Made by a program: the position numbers and the translations under genes. The notes beneath the pieces are model-generated. The model was given only the letters and a program-made list of their open reading frames with translations. It did no database searches and had not been told where the DNA came from. A DNA stretch of 62,878 nucleotides from Candidatus Eisenbacteria bacterium (GTDB taxonomy: Bacteria > Eisenbacteria > RBG-16-71-46 > SZUA-252), in the NCBI GenBank assembly GCA_005893305.1, contig VBOZ01000015.1, positions 1 to 62,878 on the forward strand. The letters are read 5' to 3'. This document shows positions 58,865-62,878 of the stretch, piece by piece. How positions within the stretch are numbered: the first letter of the stretch is position 1; the number at the start of each line of letters is the position of its first letter.

Positions 58865-60634
58865 TCAGGCCGGCAGCCCCTTGATCGCGACGATCGTTAG
58901 GTCGTCGTCCTGCTCCCGGTCCCGGAAGGCGCGCACGGTCTCCCAGATCCCGCGCACCACCGTCGCGGCCGACTCCCCCTTTCGGGCCCGGATCACCTCC
59001 CGCAGGCGGTCCTCGCCGAAGAAATCCCCTTCGGAGTTCATGGCCTCGGTCACGCCATCCGTATAGAGAACGAGTAGATCCCCGGCCGGAATCTCGACCT
59101 GGCGCTCCTTGTAACTCGCCGCCTCGAAAGTCCCGAGCAATGGCCCCGTCGAATCGAGAATCTCGAAGCGATCGGCGCCCGCCCGATACAGAAATGCCGG
59201 GTTGTGCCCCGCGTTCACGTACGTGTATCGGCGGTTGGCAATGTCGAGCACGCCGTAGATTGCCGTGACAAAGCGGTCCGGCTCCACGCTCTCCCAGAGG
59301 AGCTTGTTCACCTTCGCGAAGACCGTCTTGATCGCGTAGTTGTTTCGAATCTCCGCGATCAAGGAAGCGCGGAAGGAAGCCATGATCAGCGCGGCGGCGA
59401 TCCCCTTCCCGGACACGTCGCCGATCACGATCCCCAAATGCTGGTCGGCGATCCGGATGTAGTCGTAGTAGTCGCCGCCGACCAGCTCCGAGGAGTAGTT
59501 CGCGCCCGCGATGTCGAAGTGCGGAATCTCGGGATTCCGCTCGGGCAGGAACGTCCTCTGAATCCGCTGGCCGATCGCGACCTCGCCCTCGAGGCGGCGC
59601 TTTTCCAGCACCTCCTCGTGGAGCCGGGTGCGCTCGATCGCCACCGCAGCCTGGGCGGCGAAGGCCATCAGCAGCTCCATGTCCTCATCCTCGTACGCCT
59701 CGGGCTCGTCCGATTCCAAGTTGAAGGCGCCGATCACCTCGGTTCCGATCCGGATCGGGGCCACCATCTCGCTCCGCGTCTGGTCGCGCGCGTTCACGTA
59801 TCGCGGATCGGTCGTCACGTCCGAGACGATCACGCCCTGCCCGGTCTTCACGCTCCACCCGATCAGCCCCTTCCCGACCTTGAGCCGGACCGCATCGTCG
59901 CGCTCCGAGTCGTATCCCCGGATGGTCTGGCGCGTGATCCACTGCGTCTGCTTGTCGACGATGTAGATTCCGGCGGCGTCGTAGCGGACGACCTGGAAGA
60001 CGAGATCGAGGATCTGCTCGAGGAGGCGGCTCATCTCCAGGCTGGCCGAGATCTTCGTGCCCAGCTCGAGGAGGAGCTGGTTCTGCACCCTCTCCCGCGT
60101 CGCCTCGGCGTAGACGCGCGCATTCCCCAGGGCGATCGCCAGCTGGATCGCCAGCTCGCCGAGGAACGCGACTTCTTCCTCGGGCGGCGGCACGCGGTCC
60201 AGCTTCTGGAGCACCGCGACGCCGAGCGGCTCCCCGCCGCGGCGGAGCGGTAGCGTCAGGATGCCCTGAAGGAGGGAGAGCGGACGACCGCCCCACTCGT
60301 CGGGGACGTAGAGCGCCTCGCTCAGCTCGGGGCGGTAGACCGGGGCCTCTTCCTGAAGCGCACGACCAGCAAACCCCTCGCCCACGTGGAGCCGAGGGCG
60401 GCGACCGACGACCGGCGTATTGGCCAGCGTCCACGGGAAGAGGAACTTGCCGCGGGAATCGAGAACCCAGAGGGAAAACTCCGAGAACGAGCCGGCGCCG
60501 ATGAGGAGATCCCGCGCGCGGCGCGCGAGGGCATCCCGCTTCAACAGCGCAAGCTCGCGGGAGGCGCGCACGAGGAAGCGCAGCCGCGCCTCTTCGGTGC
60601 GGACGCCTTCGCGCAGCGTCGTTTCCCCGGTCAT
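58865..60634 (-). CDS. GAF-GAF-SpoIIE/RsbU-type serine phosphatase
   Basis: 589 residues. Two GAF-like domains (about 20-180 and 195-345), a short coiled linker (TRLHEEVLEKRRLEGEVAIG) and a C-terminal PP2C/SpoIIE domain. The metal motifs are intact: SSELVGGDYYDY, VIGDVSGKGIAAALIM, LVLYTDGVTEA and QDDDLTIVAIK. Such enzymes dephosphorylate anti-anti-sigma factors (partner switching) after sensing a GAF ligand. No STAS or HPK-type gene is in the window. ATG 60634 overlaps the stop of the metallopeptidase gene (ATGA), so the two proteins are made together. Confidence 0.92.
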   Translation of the reverse strand: MTGETTLREGVRTEEARLRFLVRASRELALLKRDALARRARDLLIGAGSFSEFSLWVLDSRGKFLFPWTLANTPVVGRRPRLHVGEGFAGRALQEEAPVYRPELSEALYVPDEWGGRPLSLLQGILTLPLRRGGEPLGVAVLQKLDRVPPPEEEVAFLGELAIQLAIALGNARVYAEATRERVQNQLLLELGTKISASLEMSRLLEQILDLVFQVVRYDAAGIYIVDKQTQWITRQTIRGYDSERDDAVRLKVGKGLIGWSVKTGQGVIVSDVTTDPRYVNARDQTRSEMVAPIRIGTEVIGAFNLESDEPEAYEDEDMELLMAFAAQAAVAIERTRLHEEVLEKRRLEGEVAIGQRIQRTFLPERNPEIPHFDIAGANYSSELVGGDYYDYIRIADQHLGIVIGDVSGKGIAAALIMASFRASLIAEIRNNYAIKTVFAKVNKLLWESVEPDRFVTAIYGVLDIANRRYTYVNAGHNPAFLYRAGADRFEILDSTGPLLGTFEAASYKERQVEIPAGDLLVLYTDGVTEAMNSEGDFFGEDRLREVIRARKGESAATVVRGIWETVRAFRDREQDDDLTIVAIKGLPA

Positions 60635-61329
60635 TGCTTCCGCCGCCGTCTCCTTGGAGGACGCGCGCCGGAGCCCTGCAGCTCCTTCCAGTAGGAGCGA
60701 AGCTCGGTCGGTCCCAGATGGTCCGCACGCCAGAGCGCGCGGAAGACCCGCTCGCCCATCGACGAGTAGGCGGGAGCCGTCCCGAGGGTCCGCTCGTAGA
60801 CCCGGCGCCGCTCGGCCCGCGACATCGCCGGGAGCCCCCTGCGATGAAGTCTTCCGTCGATCCAGACGTTCCAGAGCTCGTTCAGCGCCTCGCGGTCGGC
60901 CTCCGGGTGATTCGAGAGATCGACGCCCGACTCGTGGTCGTCCTTGAGATGGCAGAGCTCGTGCAGGCACGCCTCCGCGAAGCTCCGCGGCGAGAATTGC
61001 TTTGAAGGAATGGGCGGAACTCCGGGGCGTCGGGACCAGGTCCGGGTCCAGGACCGGCGCCGCTCCCGCGTGACGAAATTCCCGAGCGCGAACCAGAGAC
61101 GGGCGGCGCGGTGATCGTGCGTGTTCCACTCGATGTACGCGTGATCGTCCCGGTTCGACATGTCGACGGAGACATGGAGGTCGCGCACGATGCCCTTGAG
61201 CCCGAGCTCCCGGACGCATTCCCTCAGGGTTTCCTCCGCCGGCGAGCGGAGCGCGAAATCGGGCGGATTCCAGCGGACGTGAAGTCCTTGGTCCGCGGCC
61301 GTTCTGTCCATCGCGCGCTTTGTCGGCAT
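60631..61329 (-). CDS. Putative HExxH mini-metallopeptidase (zincin), unknown family
   Basis: 232 residues, no signal peptide. The zinc-type motif HELCH (123-127) continues as LKDDHESG, and a following helix (NELWNVWIDGRLHRR, 150-164) could supply a third ligand or substrate contact. This arrangement resembles minigluzincins and the DUF2201-type metallopeptidase-like domains. The N-terminal ~110 residues form a mixed alpha/beta region with many His/Trp, and the C-terminus is strongly basic (RPPRRRRRKQ), possibly nucleic-acid or membrane binding. ATG 61329 overlaps the upstream gene's TGA, and its own stop overlaps the phosphatase ATG. Confidence 0.65.
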   Translation of the reverse strand: MPTKRAMDRTAADQGLHVRWNPPDFALRSPAEETLRECVRELGLKGIVRDLHVSVDMSNRDDHAYIEWNTHDHRAARLWFALGNFVTRERRRSWTRTWSRRPGVPPIPSKQFSPRSFAEACLHELCHLKDDHESGVDLSNHPEADREALNELWNVWIDGRLHRRGLPAMSRAERRRVYERTLGTAPAYSSMGERVFRALWRADHLGPTELRSYWKELQGSGARPPRRRRRKQ

Positions 61330-61832
61330 CAGTGGGTCACCGCCCTGATGATGAAGTAGTTCAGGACCGCGATGCCGAGAAGGATCGCGATCGGTGTGAG
61401 TCCGAACAGGCTGCCCTTCTCCTTTGGCTTCGCCGCAGCCTCGCCGGTTTTGGGTTCTCCGGCGGCTTTCGATCCGGGCGGCGGTAGGAACTGGAGCGTA
61501 TCGGGAAGAACCGATGACCCCTTCGGCTTGAACGTCGTGCCTGCGCCGGACGAATCGGCCGGCACGATCGAGGTCGAGTCCGACGGGATCGTCGACACCG
61601 AGTCCGATCGCGCGGCCGTCGACCCTGGCCTTGCAGTGGTCGAGTCGGTCCGTGCGGCCGCGGAATCTGATCTGGCGACCGTCGAGTCCTGCCTCGCGGT
61701 CGTCGAGTCGGCCTTCGCCACGACCCCGCTCGTCGAGGCACGGGCGCCGCCACCGTTGCGCGCGCCATACGCGACCGCAACGGCAAATACGAGGAGAAGC
61801 TGGAGGAGTCGCCACGCGGCGCGCCGACGCAT
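61329..61832 (-). CDS. Membrane protein with 7-residue Asp-Ser-Thr-Ala-Arg repeats
   Basis: 167 residues. An N-terminal hydrophobic segment (LLQLLLVFAVAVAYGA) and a C-terminal membrane helix (LTPIAILLGIAVLNYFIIRA) flank a disordered, low-complexity region. Residues 41-75 are five heptads of the type xDSTxAR (ADSTTAR, QDSTVAR, SDSAAAR, TDSTTAR, PGSTAAR), followed by further DS-rich sequence. Not recognised. The Ser/Thr content suits phosphorylation or glycosylation. I choose ATG 61832; TTG 61874 is a longer alternative. It is coupled to the zincin gene by TGATG. Confidence 0.65.
   Translation of the reverse strand: MRRRAAWRLLQLLLVFAVAVAYGARNGGGARASTSGVVAKADSTTARQDSTVARSDSAAARTDSTTARPGSTAARSDSVSTIPSDSTSIVPADSSGAGTTFKPKGSSVLPDTLQFLPPPGSKAAGEPKTGEAAAKPKEKGSLFGLTPIAILLGIAVLNYFIIRAVTH
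61608..61712 (-). repeat. Five 21-bp in-frame tandem repeats
   Basis: Degenerate 21-bp units encode the xDSTxAR heptads of the membrane protein. Such short in-frame repeats commonly vary in number between strains. Confidence 0.7.
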
Positions 61833-61877
61833 CGGTTCTGATTTTAGACGACGCGCGTCCCGACGGCGACGCAAAGA

Positions 61878-62321
61878 TTAGCGCTGGGCGAGGTAGGCTT
61901 CGAAGCGATCCGGGTTAAGAAGGATTCCGTCGCGGAAGCGGAGCGGAGGATCGAGCAGCTTGTAGTACCACCATTCTTCCGTGTGCCCCACCGGCATCAG
62001 AAGCACGCGGCTGGCCGGATACCCGAGGGCATCGAACACGGCGCGCATGTCGGGCGCTATGTGCTCGCTCCAGTATCTCAGCCGGATTCCGCGGAGAAGA
62101 AGCTTCTCCTGATGTTTGACGTTCTCCGACAACCATTCCTGCGAGCGCAGGTAGTACACGCTGTCGGCATCCATGTAGAGAATCTGGGACGGGCCGACCA
62201 CGACAGGCGACCCTGGCGGCGGCCCCATTCCGGTCGCAGCCTCGGTAGGCACGGCCATCCCTAAAACGGCGATCAAAAGCCCGAAAAATACACCGAGAAG
62301 CAGAGCACGATGTCCAGCCAT
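61878..62321 (-). CDS. Small secreted protein, unknown function
   Basis: 147 residues. A signal peptide (1-28, ending PTEAA) precedes an alpha/beta domain rich in aromatic residues (QILYMDADSVYYLRSQEWL; HTEEWWYYKLLDP). No known motif and no Cys. It ends 45 bases before the repeat-protein ATG, in the same direction. Confidence 0.65.
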   Translation of the reverse strand: MAGHRALLLGVFFGLLIAVLGMAVPTEAATGMGPPPGSPVVVGPSQILYMDADSVYYLRSQEWLSENVKHQEKLLLRGIRLRYWSEHIAPDMRAVFDALGYPASRVLLMPVGHTEEWWYYKLLDPPLRFRDGILLNPDRFEAYLAQR

Positions 62322-62372
62322 GGTGGCTCAATTATAGCCGATTCGAGGGAGCCTGTGAACTGCCGGAGAGTT

Positions 62373-62729
62373 CTAGAGGCGGTAGAGGATTCGCCCGCAA
62401 TTTTGGCAATTTTCGAGCGTTACACCTGGAGTGTTCTTGGATGCTGAGGAAGTCGGAAGACTCATCCGGCATCCTTGGCAAACACTACGCTCCACCGAGA
62501 CCACTACCCGGTCGAACCTTTGGCTCATCCGCTCGTAAGTTTGGAGGAGCCTGTCGTCGATCTGGCTGGCGAGCCGCCGTCGGGTCTTCTCTACCGTGCC
62601 CAGGTTCTCGAGGGCGAACCCGAGCCTCGCCTCTTGCCCGGCGAGCTTGGGATCGCGCGCCTCCCGAAGGAGAAGATCGATATCTTGCAGCCGAACCAGG
62701 GCATCGAGCTGCTCAGTCAGCGGCGGCAT
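62373..62729 (-). CDS. C4 zinc-ribbon protein with N-terminal coiled coil
   Basis: 118 residues. A helical N-terminal half (QLDALVRLQDIDLLLREARD) is followed by a zinc ribbon with CXXC knuckles (VCQGCRMS and NCQNCGRIL). It resembles a short form of the CT398/CdsZ-type zinc-ribbon proteins, which usually carry a much longer coiled coil, so it may be a paired nucleic-acid or protein-binding adaptor. Its ATG lies inside the 3' end of the EIIA-like gene (17-base overlap). Confidence 0.75.
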   Translation of the reverse strand: MPPLTEQLDALVRLQDIDLLLREARDPKLAGQEARLGFALENLGTVEKTRRRLASQIDDRLLQTYERMSQRFDRVVVSVERSVCQGCRMSLPTSSASKNTPGVTLENCQNCGRILYRL

Positions 62730-62878
62730 GGATCAGAACCTCCTGAACCGCCGCGAAGTCGGGCGCCTCTATGAGCCGTTGGCGTACTTTGGTAAGCCGG
62801 ACGGCCCGAACGATGTCGGCAAGGAGCTTGAGGTAGATCGGGTCCTGCCCCGCGGACGGGGCGACGATCAGGAAGAAG
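62713..62878 (-). CDS. PTS EIIA-type (fructose/nitrogen, PtsN-like) domain, partial
   Basis: Only the last ~54 residues are in the window; the rest lies beyond the right edge. FFLIVAPSAGQDPIYLKLLA followed by DIVRAVRLTKVRQRLIEAPD matches the C-terminal half of EIIA type-2/PtsN proteins (VAP....HL..LA..s...r...L). The phospho-accepting His would be outside. The stop (TGA, 62715-62713) overlaps the zinc-ribbon gene. Confidence 0.7.
   Translation of the reverse strand, partial: FFLIVAPSAGQDPIYLKLLADIVRAVRLTKVRQRLIEAPDFAAVQEVLIHAAAD

Overview
The window is GC-rich (roughly two-thirds G+C by eye), gene-dense DNA from a Gram-negative-type (diderm) bacterium. LapA/LapB and an LpxL/HtrB-type acyltransferase point to lipopolysaccharide. 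Two secreted proteins end in the PNPFNP-type C-terminal module (FlgD Ig-like / type 9 secretion-like) common in the FCB group. My best inference is a lineage near Candidatus Eisenbacteria or a neighbouring FCB phylum; the sequence alone cannot prove this. I see no phage, transposase, integrase, plasmid gene or CRISPR array.

Region 1 (1-42.2 kb) is almost entirely minus-strand housekeeping DNA in tightly overlapping operons. Reading from the left edge it holds a PQQ-type sugar dehydrogenase (cut by the edge), a secreted alpha/beta hydrolase, a group-2 sigma factor, acylphosphatase, tRNA-Pro(CGG), pcm-surE-GT2-acyltransferase, tRNA-Pro(GGG), merR-gpsA-plsY-der-radical SAM, tRNA-Gly(CCC), miaA-mutL-M24 peptidase, a GAF/GGDEF-like sensor, a beta-propeller protein with an S55 peptidase, then mutS-TPR/SPOR-lapB-lapA. 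Further right are rpsA (with a clear intrinsic terminator), ispH, a cmk-plsC fusion, aroA, hisC, rluB-scpB-scpA-trpS-M50 peptidase, an M16-like protein that lacks its zinc site, a small secreted protein, tRNA-Ala(GGC) and a GT4 glycosyltransferase. Many junctions are ATGA, GTGA, TTGA or TGATG overlaps, so translational coupling is the rule.

Region 2 (42.2-58.5 kb) has mixed strands. It holds a MurC/Mpl-like ligase convergent with and overlapping a delta-1-pyrroline-5-carboxylate dehydrogenase, a membrane protein whose promoter would give an almost leaderless mRNA, lepB, and two large secreted modular proteins. The 805-residue one has three Ig-like domains, a PKD domain and the sorting-type tail. 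The 2036-residue one has a seven-bladed FG-GAP propeller, fourteen Ig-like domains, PKD and the same tail. The two share their last ~400 residues. A polytopic GT-C-like membrane protein without a canonical start codon, and tRNA-Leu(CAA), follow.

Region 3 (58.5 kb to the end) starts with a 357-bp intergenic stretch that I read as a plus-strand small-RNA locus: a sigma-70-type promoter, an ECF/sigma-E-type promoter (GGAACTT-N16-TCTAA) and a strong intrinsic terminator, with no convincing protein gene. Next to it is a minus-strand cluster: a GAF-GAF-SpoIIE-type phosphatase coupled to an undescribed HExxH mini-metallopeptidase, a membrane protein with 7-residue Ser/Thr/Ala/Arg repeats, a small secreted protein, a zinc-ribbon protein and a PTS EIIA-type domain cut by the right edge. 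The small RNA and the phosphatase/zincin cluster are the best candidates for undescribed biology here.
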